Part shown: positions 27,904 to 35,208 of the stretch, in pieces
Position numbering within the stretch: the first letter of the stretch is position 1
Layout: every line of letters begins with the position of its first letter
Assembly (NCBI RefSeq): GCF_023073355.1
Contig: NZ_JADPJI010000008.1
Location: 620,001 to 684,000 of the forward strand
Length of the DNA stretch: 64,000 nucleotides
Source of the DNA: Bradyrhizobium sp. 199
GTDB taxonomy: Bacteria; Pseudomonadota; Alphaproteobacteria; Rhizobiales; Xanthobacteraceae
Reading direction: 5' to 3'
Notes under the pieces: model-generated
What the model saw: only the letters and a program-made list of their open reading frames with translations
What the model was told of the DNA's origin: nothing
The model's database searches: none
Made by a program: the position numbers and the translations under genes

Positions 27904-28188
27904 ATGGCCGATCGCAATACTGCACCTGACAGACTTCCGGCTGATGACACCTGGACTTTGGCCAACGCCAAGGCGCGGTTGTCCGAGGTGATTGATCGCG
28001 CTCAAGCCGGCCCGCAGGTCATCACGCGGCACGGCAAGCCCAACGCGGTCGTCGTCTCCGCCGAGGAGTGGGCGCGCAAGACCGTACGCAAAGGCACGCT
28101 GGCCGAATTCCTGCTGGCCTCGCCGCTGCGCGGCACCGACTTTGAACTCGACCGCGTGCACGATGCCCCACGTGACGACGTGCCGTGA
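27904..28188 (+). CDS. Antitoxin, Phd/YefM family
   Basis: The 94-residue protein has the Phd/YefM DNA-binding fold: WTLANAKARLSEVIDRAQAG (about 15-34) then PQVITRHGKPNAVVVSAEEW. The C-terminal 35 residues are the likely toxin-binding tail (GTLAEFLLASPLRG). The start at 27904 fits the family length; a longer frame lacks similarity. It overlaps the toxin gene by four bases (GTGA). It probably neutralises the PIN toxin and represses its own promoter. Confidence 0.9.
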   Translation: MADRNTAPDRLPADDTWTLANAKARLSEVIDRAQAGPQVITRHGKPNAVVVSAEEWARKTVRKGTLAEFLLASPLRGTDFELDRVHDAPRDDVP

Positions 28189-28610
28189 ATCTCTTGCTCG
28201 ACACCAATGTGCTGTCGGAAGTTCAGCGCCCAGCGCCTTCGCCGAAAGTTCTGGCGTGGCTGGATACGATCGATGAGGACCGTGCGTTCATCAGCGTCGC
28301 ATCGATCGCCGAGCTTCGTCGCGGCATCGCGTTGCTGGAGGATGGCCGCCGGCGCGCCGCTTTGGCCGCGTGGCTTGCCCACGATCTCCCGGCGCGATTT
28401 GCCGAACGCGTCTTGCCGATCGATCACGCGGTGGCTGAGAACTGCGGTGACCTGATGGCTCAGAGCCGCAGGAGCGGCTTTGCATTGTCAGTCATGGACG
28501 GCTTCTTTGCGGCGACCGCACTTGCGCACCACCTCACCCTCGTCACGCGCAATGTAAAAGACTTTGCGGCGTTCGGCGTCCCACTGCTCAATCCGTGGGA
28601 CGATGCCTAG
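28185..28610 (+). CDS. PIN-domain ribonuclease toxin (VapC type)
   Basis: The 141-residue protein has the PIN acidic residues: D6 in LLLDTNVLSE, E43 in ASIAELRRG, and the C-terminal aspartates in SVMDGFFAATAL (about 104) and VTRNVKDF (about 126). All four expected acidic positions are present, so it is probably an active Mg-dependent RNase. It starts with GTG overlapping the antitoxin stop. Its stop is only 3 bp from the end of the convergent glpR gene. Confidence 0.9.
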   Translation: MNLLLDTNVLSEVQRPAPSPKVLAWLDTIDEDRAFISVASIAELRRGIALLEDGRRRAALAAWLAHDLPARFAERVLPIDHAVAENCGDLMAQSRRSGFALSVMDGFFAATALAHHLTLVTRNVKDFAAFGVPLLNPWDDA

Positions 28611-28613
28611 GAT

Positions 28614-29462
28614 CTATCTCAGCCGCACCACCGGCGCGGCTTCCGGCACTGCGTCCTGCGCTTCGGTCTGCGCATCATCGATCTCCCCCGCCTCCTTCGG
28701 CATTGCCGCCATCACCTCGATGCCCTTGCTGTGGCAGATGGTGGCGAGGCGCTCGGGCAGTTCCTGGTCGGTGACGAAGGTCTGGATCTGCGTGATGTGG
28801 GCGATGCGCACCGGCGCGCTGCGGCGCAGCTTGGTGGAATCGGCGACCAGCATCACGCTGCGAGCATTGGCGATGATGGCCTGCGCCACCTGCACCTCGC
28901 GATAGTCGAAGTCGAGCAGCGCGCCCTCCTCGTCGATCGCAGACGCGCCGATGATGGCGTAATCGACCTTGAATTGTCCGATCAGCTGCGTCGCCGTCGA
29001 GCCGACCACGGCGCCGTCGGCGCGCCGCACCGTGCCGCCGGCGACCACCACCTCGATGCGTGGATGGCGGTACAGCAGCATCGCGACGTTGAGATTGTTG
29101 GTGATGACGAGCAGATCCTCATGCGAGGTCAGCGCGCTCGCAACCTCCTCCGTCGTGGTGCCGATATTGATGAAGAGCGAGCAGCCGTTCGGAATCAGCG
29201 ACGCCGCCGCAGCCCCGATCGCCTTCTTCTCGTCGGCGGCGACGAAGCGGCGCGCCTCATAGGCGAGGTTTTCCACGCCGGAGGCGATGATGGCGCCGCC
29301 ATGGATGCGGGTCAGCGATCTCCGTTCGCACAGATCGTTGAGATCCTTGCGGATGGTCTGCGCCGATACCTCGAACCGGCGCGCGAGCTCCTCGACCATG
29401 ACGCGGCCGGAAGCGCGCGCGATGTTGAGAATTTCGGCTTGGCGATGGGTCAATCCGGTCAC
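28614..29462 (-). CDS. glpR: DeoR-family repressor of glycerol genes
   Basis: The 282-residue protein has an N-terminal DeoR helix-turn-helix (RQAEILNIARASGRVMVEEL, then FEVSAQTIRKDLNDL, residues 7-50) and a DeoRC sugar-phosphate sensor domain (about 80-240). GlpR is induced by glycerol 3-phosphate. The start is GTG, with GAGG 8 bp before it. In related rhizobia it is adjacent to glpD; here a toxin-antitoxin pair on the other strand separates the two by about 940 bp. The C-terminus has an extra acidic tail of about 30 residues. Confidence 0.88.
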   Translation of the reverse strand: MTGLTHRQAEILNIARASGRVMVEELARRFEVSAQTIRKDLNDLCERRSLTRIHGGAIIASGVENLAYEARRFVAADEKKAIGAAAASLIPNGCSLFINIGTTTEEVASALTSHEDLLVITNNLNVAMLLYRHPRIEVVVAGGTVRRADGAVVGSTATQLIGQFKVDYAIIGASAIDEEGALLDFDYREVQVAQAIIANARSVMLVADSTKLRRSAPVRIAHITQIQTFVTDQELPERLATICHSKGIEVMAAMPKEAGEIDDAQTEAQDAVPEAAPVVRLR

Positions 29463-29551
29463 GGCAACGGCCTCAATCAGAATGATGCATGGTGCGGCGG
29501 TTCGTAGCTGCGGTCAATGCGCGCGCCGATCACGGTTAACGGATGCGGCCC

Positions 29552-30238
29552 TTACCACGCCATGACCCGCGCGAGGCGCGCCAGCAGCGCCGGATCGTCG
29601 AAGGCGCTGGCGGAAGTGACTGCGCCGGCGCCAACAAGGTCAGCGTGGCTGAGGCTGGTCCGGATGCCGACGGTCGGAATTCCGGCCGCCGCGGCCGATT
29701 GCACGCCGGTACGGGAATCTTCGAATGCGATCGAGGCCTCTGCCTTCGCGCCGACGAAACGCAGGCCTTCCTGATAGGGCAGCGGATGCGGCTTGCCATG
29801 CGGCAGCTCGGCGCCGATCACAAGCGCCTTGAAGCGGTGCGTGATGCCAAGCCCGGAGAGTAGCAGCTCGGCGTTGAGACGCGGCGCATTGGTCACGGCA
29901 ACCATGGGAATGCCGGCAGCGTCCGCCCGATCGAGCAATGCCATCAGGCCAGGGAGCGGTGCGATCTGCCCGGCCACGAGCGTTCGGAAAACCTCTTCCT
30001 TCTCATCGAGGATCAGAGCGCGCCGCTCTGGCACCTCGTCTGGCAGAAAGCGCTCGCCAATCGCGACATTGGCGAAACCCTGCAGCTCCCTGGGGAAGCG
30101 CGCGTGATCGAAGACATGGCCGTGAGGGCCGAGCACCTGGTTGAAGGCCTTCAAGTGCAGCGGGTCGGTGTCGGCCAGCGTACCGTCGATGTCGAACAGC
30201 AAAGCCCTGCCCATCGCTTCCGTTTTGGCTCCGATCAT
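29552..30238 (-). CDS. HAD-family phosphatase (beta-phosphoglucomutase-like)
   Basis: The 228-residue protein has all HAD motifs: I DIDGTLADTD (about 14), II VTNAPR (about 116), III GKPHPLPYQ (about 150) and IV FEDSRTGVQSAAAAG (about 172). The helical cap between motifs I and II is of the type seen in phosphoglycolate phosphatases and phosphomutases. The substrate is unknown; a glycerol- or sugar-phosphate is plausible from the neighbouring glp genes. I chose the ATG at 30238 because GGGAAAG precedes it. Confidence 0.88.
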   Translation of the reverse strand: MIGAKTEAMGRALLFDIDGTLADTDPLHLKAFNQVLGPHGHVFDHARFPRELQGFANVAIGERFLPDEVPERRALILDEKEEVFRTLVAGQIAPLPGLMALLDRADAAGIPMVAVTNAPRLNAELLLSGLGITHRFKALVIGAELPHGKPHPLPYQEGLRFVGAKAEASIAFEDSRTGVQSAAAAGIPTVGIRTSLSHADLVGAGAVTSASAFDDPALLARLARVMAW

Positions 30239-30392
30239 GTCCGTACTTTCCCAAATCCGCAGCGCATTGATGCGCGACACGTATCAATATGGCCTCAACC
30301 GCGCAATGACGCATGCACATGACGTCGACGTGCCACTCGACAAAGCCGCGCGCGGCTGCAACACTCGCCGCAAGATCAAAAAGGAGGAAACG

Positions 30393-30845
30393 ATGACGAT
30401 CAACCGACGCGATCTGGCTCTCTCGACTCTCGCCGTCTCGGCACTCGCGCTCACGACACCCGTGCTGGCGGCCTCGGCCGACGACGAGGCCGTGGCGAAG
30501 AAGGTCGAGGCCTTCCGCCTCGCCCAGATCGCGGCCGATCCGAAGGCGCTCGGCGCGCTGTGCTGGGACGATCTCAGCTACAGCCATTCCAGCGGCAAGG
30601 TGGAGGACAAGGCGACTTTCATCGCCAACGCCACCGACGGCAAGTCGAAATTCCTGTCGATCGAGTACAAGGACCCGACCATCAAGGTCGTCGGTCCCGC
30701 CGCGATCGTTCGCTTCCACTGGCTGGGTGAGCAGGAGATGGCGGCCGACGGGAAAAAAGTATCGACCAACCTTCACATCCTGATGAACTGGCAGAAGCAG
30801 GGCGACGAGTGGAAGCTGCTCTCAAGGGCCGCGACGAAGTTGTGA
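30393..30845 (+). CDS. Exported NTF2-like (DUF4440/SnoaL-type) protein
   Basis: The 150-residue protein starts with a twin-arginine-like leader (MTINRRDLALSTLAV, then ALTTPVLAAS) and continues as a single NTF2-like cone domain with DDLSYSHSSGKVEDKATFI and IVRFHWLGEQ, typical of DUF4440-type proteins. AAGGAGG lies 5 bp before the ATG. The function is not known; such folds can be small enzymes or binders. Confidence 0.82.
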   Translation: MTINRRDLALSTLAVSALALTTPVLAASADDEAVAKKVEAFRLAQIAADPKALGALCWDDLSYSHSSGKVEDKATFIANATDGKSKFLSIEYKDPTIKVVGPAAIVRFHWLGEQEMAADGKKVSTNLHILMNWQKQGDEWKLLSRAATKL

Positions 30846-30853
30846 TCAACGAC

Positions 30854-30978
30854 GTCATTCCGGGACGCGCCGAAAGGCGCGAGCCCGGAATCCATCGGTC
30901 GGCAATTTCTGCAGCAAGCTAGATTCTCAGGTGCGCAATTGCGTACCACAGCTCGCGCTTCGCGCGCCCCGGAATGAC
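30854..30978. repeat. Intergenic palindromic repeat, family C (copy 2)
   Basis: CGTCATTCCGGGACGCGC at the left end mirrors GCGCGCCCCGGAATGACG at the right, with AGCCCGGAATCC inside. It fills the gap between two convergent genes. Confidence 0.8.
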
Positions 30979-30989
30979 GAGCGGCAGGC

Positions 30990-31181
30990 TTACGCCGCCT
31001 CCTTCATGTCACCATTCACCAGCTTGCGCGCGGCCCGCTCGGCTTCGCGGGCGTTGCGGAAGAGCTGGCCTTCGAGACGGTTGAAGCGGTGGGACGAGGC
31101 GAAGAAGCAATAGCCTCCGGAAGAACGAACGACGATACCTGCGGTCTGCGAATCGACTTCGATGATGTAGCTGTCCGGCAT
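30990..31181 (-). CDS. Small conserved hypothetical protein
   Basis: A 63-residue soluble protein beginning MPDSYIIEVDSQTAGIVVR and ending with a helix rich in alternating E/A/R (REAERAARKLVNG). The composition and codon pattern look coding, and a longer frame upstream does not. I recognise no function. The 226 bp upstream hold nothing identifiable. Confidence 0.6.
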   Translation of the reverse strand: MPDSYIIEVDSQTAGIVVRSSGGYCFFASSHRFNRLEGQLFRNAREAERAARKLVNGDMKEAA

Positions 31182-31407
31182 GGTCCCTGTATTCCTCAGT
31201 GCGGGCAAATAACGGAGCTCCTGCCCAATGGTTCCAAAGGGCATTTGAGGCCGTTTCCACCCCGAATCGACACGCAACTGAGTACGCCGGGACCTCATCT
31301 GTTTTATGACTGGTTTTTGGCGAAGCCGCGACGGGGATGACTCAGTCGCGCCGGGTTTCGCGGCCCTTGCCATGCATTCGTGAGATGAGCCAAAGCGTCG
31401 CGCGCGA

Positions 31408-31818
31408 TTACGTCGCGATCGTCGCGTCGGTGGCGCGAACCGCTTGCGGGCGACCGTGTTCGTCGATCGAGACGTAGGTGAAGTTGCCGTCGGTGACGAG
31501 AAACGGATGCTCCTCGCCGCGACGCAGCGCCCATGCTTCCAGATGCACGGTAAGCGAGGTGCGGCCGACGCGGACGAGATTGGCGTAGACCGACACGAGA
31601 TCGCCGACATAGACCGCTTTGCGAAAATTCATCGCCTCGATCGCAACCGTCACGGTCCGCGACTTCGCGGCCTTTGACGCAAACACGCCGCCGCCGACAT
31701 CCATCTGGCTCAGCAGCCAGCCGCCGAAGATGTCGCCATTGGCGTTGGTGTCGGCAGGCATCGCCAGCGTGCGGATGCAGAGATCGCCGCTCGGGCCGGT
31801 GTTCGCCTGGTCGTTCAT
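31408..31818 (-). CDS. Acyl-CoA thioesterase, hotdog fold (YciA-like)
   Basis: The 136-residue protein is a single hotdog domain. MPADTNANGDIFGGWLLSQMD (about 19-39) is the family signature, with the catalytic aspartate region NGDIFGG. It hydrolyses acyl-CoA to free acid and CoA. It lies 7 bp after fadB and so is the last gene of the fad operon, where it could relieve CoA sequestration. Confidence 0.9.
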   Translation of the reverse strand: MNDQANTGPSGDLCIRTLAMPADTNANGDIFGGWLLSQMDVGGGVFASKAAKSRTVTVAIEAMNFRKAVYVGDLVSVYANLVRVGRTSLTVHLEAWALRRGEEHPFLVTDGNFTYVSIDEHGRPQAVRATDATIAT

Positions 31819-31825
31819 GCCGGTT

Positions 31826-33922
31826 TCACCTGAAATTGTCCCAGCCCGGATCGGGCGCAAAGCGCGCCCCGAATCGCTCAGCCAGCCCGCGCAGGGTGGA
31901 TACAATGTTTTCCACGCCGCGTGTGCGGGCGTAATTCAGCGGACCACCGCGGAATGGTGCATAGCCGGTGCCGAAAATCATGGCCCCGTCGACGGCGTCG
32001 GCATCATCGACAATGCCCTCACGCAGCGCCGCGACGCAGACATTGGACATCGGCAGCACCAGGCGATCGACCATCTGGTCGGTAACGCGCGGGCCGGTCT
32101 CCGCTAGCTGCGCCTTCTCCGCCTTGCCGTTCTTCCAGGTGTAAAAGCCCTTGCCGGACTTGCGGCCGAGCTCGCCCTTGGCGACCTTGTCGCGCAACCA
32201 GGCCGGCGTCGGTGGCAGGAGATCGCCGAACTTCGTGCGCAGCATGTCGCCGACGTCGAGGCAGATGTCGAGGCCGACCTGATCGGCGAGCTCGATCGGT
32301 CCCATCGGCATGCCGAATTGCTCCGCCGCCGCGTCAATCAAGCGCTGGTCGATCTTCTCGTCCAGCATCACCATTGCCTCCAGCATGTACGGCGTCAGCG
32401 CGCGGTTGACGAGGAAGCCGGGCGAGCTCTTCACGGGCAACGGCAGGCGGTCGATCGCACCGACGAAGGCGAGCGCCTGCTTCAGCACCTGCGGGTCGCT
32501 GCCATCGTGACTGACGACTTCGACCAATTGCAGCCGCGACACCGGATTGAAGAAATGCAGGCCGACCAGCCGCTCCGGTCGCGCCAAGCCGTTGCGCAGG
32601 TCCTGAAGCGGGATGCTCGACGTGTTGGTGGCGAGGATCGCGCCCGGCTTCACCCTGGGCTCGAGCCCGGCATAGACCTTCTGCTTGAGCTCAAGCTTCT
32701 CCGGCACCGCCTCGATGATGAGATCGGCATTTCGCACGCCCTCCCCGTCCATGTCGGGGATGAGGCGATCGAGCGCGTCGCGCACTTCGGTCGGCTTGCG
32801 GATGATCTTGCCGTAGAGCTCGGCGGCTCGCGCCACCGCACCCGCGATCGGCTCCGCCTTCATGTCGGCGAGCGAGACGCGCAGCCCCTGGCCAGCTACC
32901 CAAGCCGCGATGTCGCCGCCCATGGCGCCGGCGCCGATGACATGGACGTGCTTGATGGTGTTGCCGGAGCCGGCGGCCTTCTTCATCTGTTCGCGCAGGA
33001 AGAAGACGCGGATCAGGTTCTGGGCAGTCGGCGTCACCATCAATTTGGCGAAGGAAGCCTGCTCCGCCTTCAGCATCGCGGCCTTGCTGCCGCCATGGGT
33101 CTCCCAGAGGTCGATCAGCGCGTAAGACGCGGGATAGTGCTCGCGGGACGCGGCCTTCGCCGCCTCCGAGCGCATCCGCTTCGCAAGCAGCCCGCGCACG
33201 GGTCCGAGATTCGCCGCGCGCGTCAGCAAGCCAGGCCGCGCCCGCTTCAGCCGGCCGAACAGCGCGTCCTTCACCGCGCTCCGGACATGGCGCTCCTGCG
33301 TCACGGTATCGACGAGGCCGAGCGATCTGGCTCGGCGTGCGTCGATGGTGCGGCCGGTCAGCATCAGGGACATCGACTGAGCTGGATTGACCAGCGCGGT
33401 GAAGCGCGCGGTGCCACCGAGGCCGGGATGCAGGCCCAGCATCACCTCCGGGAAGCCGAAGCGGGCGCCGTCGATGGCGATGCGCGACTGGCAGGCCAGC
33501 GCGACCTCGAGCCCACCGCCGAGGCAGAAGCCGTGGATGACCGCGACCGTCGGCAGCTTCAGGGCCTCCAGATGGTCGATCACCGCATGCGCGGCGCGGA
33601 TGCGCGTCTCCACCATGTCGGGATCGGATGCGCCACGGAATTCGTTGACGTCGGCGCCGGCGATGAAGCCGGACGGTTTTGCCGAGCGGATCACGAGGCC
33701 GGCGGGACGTTCGGTCTCGATTGCCGCAAGCGCCGCGTCGAACTCCTCCATCACCTCGGAGGACAGCGTGTTGGCGCTTGTCTCCGCGCGATCGAACAAG
33801 AGCCAGGCGACGCCATCATCGTCGCGCGTCAGCTTGAAGTGCCTGTACGGCCTGTCGGGCGCGGGCGTTGGCCCGAGCGTCAGCGCGCGATCAGCGAGTG
33901 CGGTCATGATCCGGGAATCCAT
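31826..33922 (-). CDS. fadB: 3-hydroxyacyl-CoA dehydrogenase / enoyl-CoA hydratase (FadJ/FadB-like)
   Basis: This 698-residue bifunctional enzyme hydrates enoyl-CoA and oxidises the 3-hydroxyacyl-CoA with NAD. Residues 1 to about 200 form the crotonase domain (GFCLGGGLEVALACQSRIA and FGFPEVMLGLHPGLGGTARF with the two catalytic glutamate regions). A Rossmann domain follows (VIGAGAMGGDIAAWVA, about 313-328), then dehydrogenase C-terminal domains with LHFFNPVSRLQLVEVV and SSPGFLVNRAL. The start is at MDSRIM, 2 bp after the thiolase stop. It is followed by a thioesterase gene. Confidence 0.93.
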   Translation of the reverse strand: MDSRIMTALADRALTLGPTPAPDRPYRHFKLTRDDDGVAWLLFDRAETSANTLSSEVMEEFDAALAAIETERPAGLVIRSAKPSGFIAGADVNEFRGASDPDMVETRIRAAHAVIDHLEALKLPTVAVIHGFCLGGGLEVALACQSRIAIDGARFGFPEVMLGLHPGLGGTARFTALVNPAQSMSLMLTGRTIDARRARSLGLVDTVTQERHVRSAVKDALFGRLKRARPGLLTRAANLGPVRGLLAKRMRSEAAKAASREHYPASYALIDLWETHGGSKAAMLKAEQASFAKLMVTPTAQNLIRVFFLREQMKKAAGSGNTIKHVHVIGAGAMGGDIAAWVAGQGLRVSLADMKAEPIAGAVARAAELYGKIIRKPTEVRDALDRLIPDMDGEGVRNADLIIEAVPEKLELKQKVYAGLEPRVKPGAILATNTSSIPLQDLRNGLARPERLVGLHFFNPVSRLQLVEVVSHDGSDPQVLKQALAFVGAIDRLPLPVKSSPGFLVNRALTPYMLEAMVMLDEKIDQRLIDAAAEQFGMPMGPIELADQVGLDICLDVGDMLRTKFGDLLPPTPAWLRDKVAKGELGRKSGKGFYTWKNGKAEKAQLAETGPRVTDQMVDRLVLPMSNVCVAALREGIVDDADAVDGAMIFGTGYAPFRGGPLNYARTRGVENIVSTLRGLAERFGARFAPDPGWDNFR

Positions 33923-33924
33923 TG

Positions 33925-35208
33925 TCACACCGCCTCGACCAGCATAGCGCCGCCGAGTCCGCCACCGATGCATTCGGTGGCAATGCCGCGCCGCGTGCCC
34001 AGCCGCTTCATCGCATTGACGAGATGCAGCACGATGCGGTTGCCGGAGGTGCCGACGGGATGTCCGAGCGAGATCGCGCCGCCGTCGACGTTGAGCCTGC
34101 CACGGTCGATCTCACCGGCCGCGCCGTCGAGACCAAGGATCTCCCGGCAGAATTCGTCGTCGTTCCAGGCGGCAAGACAACCAAGCACCTGGGTGGCGAA
34201 GGCCTCGTTCAGCTCCCAGGTCTCGACGTCCTGGAGGGTAAGGCCGTTGCGCTGGAGCAGCGGCGTTACCGACATCACCGGACCGAGCCCCATGATGCCG
34301 GGATCGAGCGCCGCCCAGTTGCTGTCGACGATCGCGGCTTTCGGCGTGAGCTTGTGCTTTGCGACGGCCGCGTCGGAGGCGAGGATCACCCAGGAGGCGC
34401 CGTCGGTGATCTGCGAGGAATTGCCGGCGGTGACCTGGCCCCAGGGGCGTTCGAATACCGGCCGGAGTTTTGCGAGCGACTCTGCCGTGGAGTCCGGACG
34501 CACGCCGTCGTCATGATCGAAGAATTTTCCGTCGCGGGAGAACGCAGTCTCGACCTCGCCCTTGAGAAAACCCGCGCCTTGCGCATGCGCGAGCCGGCGA
34601 TGGCTCTCAGCGGCATAGGCATCCGACTGTGCGCGGGTGATGCCGAAGAGATGGCCGACGACCTCGGCGGTCTGGCCCATGTTCAGATCGGTGATCGGAT
34701 CGGTCAGCCCGCGCTCGAGGCCAATGATCGGCTTGAGGTCGCTCGGCCGCAATTTGAAGGCAGCCGCAAGCTTGGCGGCGATCCCCTTGGCGGTGGCGAG
34801 ACCAGCGAACCAGCGCACACCCGAATTGGGCCAGACCAGCGGCGCGTGGCTCAGAGCCTCGGTGCCGCCGGCGAGGATCATGTCGGCATGGCCTTCGCGG
34901 ATATAGCGGTAGGCGGTGTCGATCGACTGCATGCCGGAGCCGCAATTGATCTGCACGGTGAAGGCGACCATGTCCTCACCCATGCCGAGCCGGAGCGCGG
35001 CGACGCGGGCCGGATTCATCTCGTCCGCGATCACGTTGACGCAGCCGAGGATGACCTGATCGAAGCTATCGGGCGCAAACGGCTGGCGTGCCAGAAGTGG
35101 CCGTCCGCACTGCACGGCGAGATCGACCGGCGTGAACGGCCCGGGCCCCGAACGTGCCTTCAAAAACGGGGTCCGGCTGCCGTCAACGATGAATACCGGT
35201 CGCGCCAT
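33925..35208 (-). CDS. fadA: Acetyl-CoA C-acyltransferase (3-ketoacyl-CoA thiolase)
   Basis: The 427-residue thiolase performs the last step of beta-oxidation. The nucleophilic cysteine is in INCGSGMQSID (about residue 90), the histidine in SLGHPVGTSGNRI (about 375) and the second cysteine in ATECIGGGLGGAML near the end. The length and gene order match FadI/FadA proteins paired with a bifunctional FadB/FadJ. Its start overlaps the fadE stop by one base. Confidence 0.93.
   Translation of the reverse strand: MARPVFIVDGSRTPFLKARSGPGPFTPVDLAVQCGRPLLARQPFAPDSFDQVILGCVNVIADEMNPARVAALRLGMGEDMVAFTVQINCGSGMQSIDTAYRYIREGHADMILAGGTEALSHAPLVWPNSGVRWFAGLATAKGIAAKLAAAFKLRPSDLKPIIGLERGLTDPITDLNMGQTAEVVGHLFGITRAQSDAYAAESHRRLAHAQGAGFLKGEVETAFSRDGKFFDHDDGVRPDSTAESLAKLRPVFERPWGQVTAGNSSQITDGASWVILASDAAVAKHKLTPKAAIVDSNWAALDPGIMGLGPVMSVTPLLQRNGLTLQDVETWELNEAFATQVLGCLAAWNDDEFCREILGLDGAAGEIDRGRLNVDGGAISLGHPVGTSGNRIVLHLVNAMKRLGTRRGIATECIGGGLGGAMLVEAV

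Noticed and set aside
31182..31610. Extended upstream form of the small protein at 30.99 kb
   Set aside because: The extension is low-complexity S/R-rich and antisense to the acyl-CoA thioesterase coding frame region, so the 63-residue form is preferred.
32318..34516. Long plus-strand frame opposite fadB and fadA
   Set aside because: Composition typical of a codon-bias shadow; both minus-strand genes have complete motifs.
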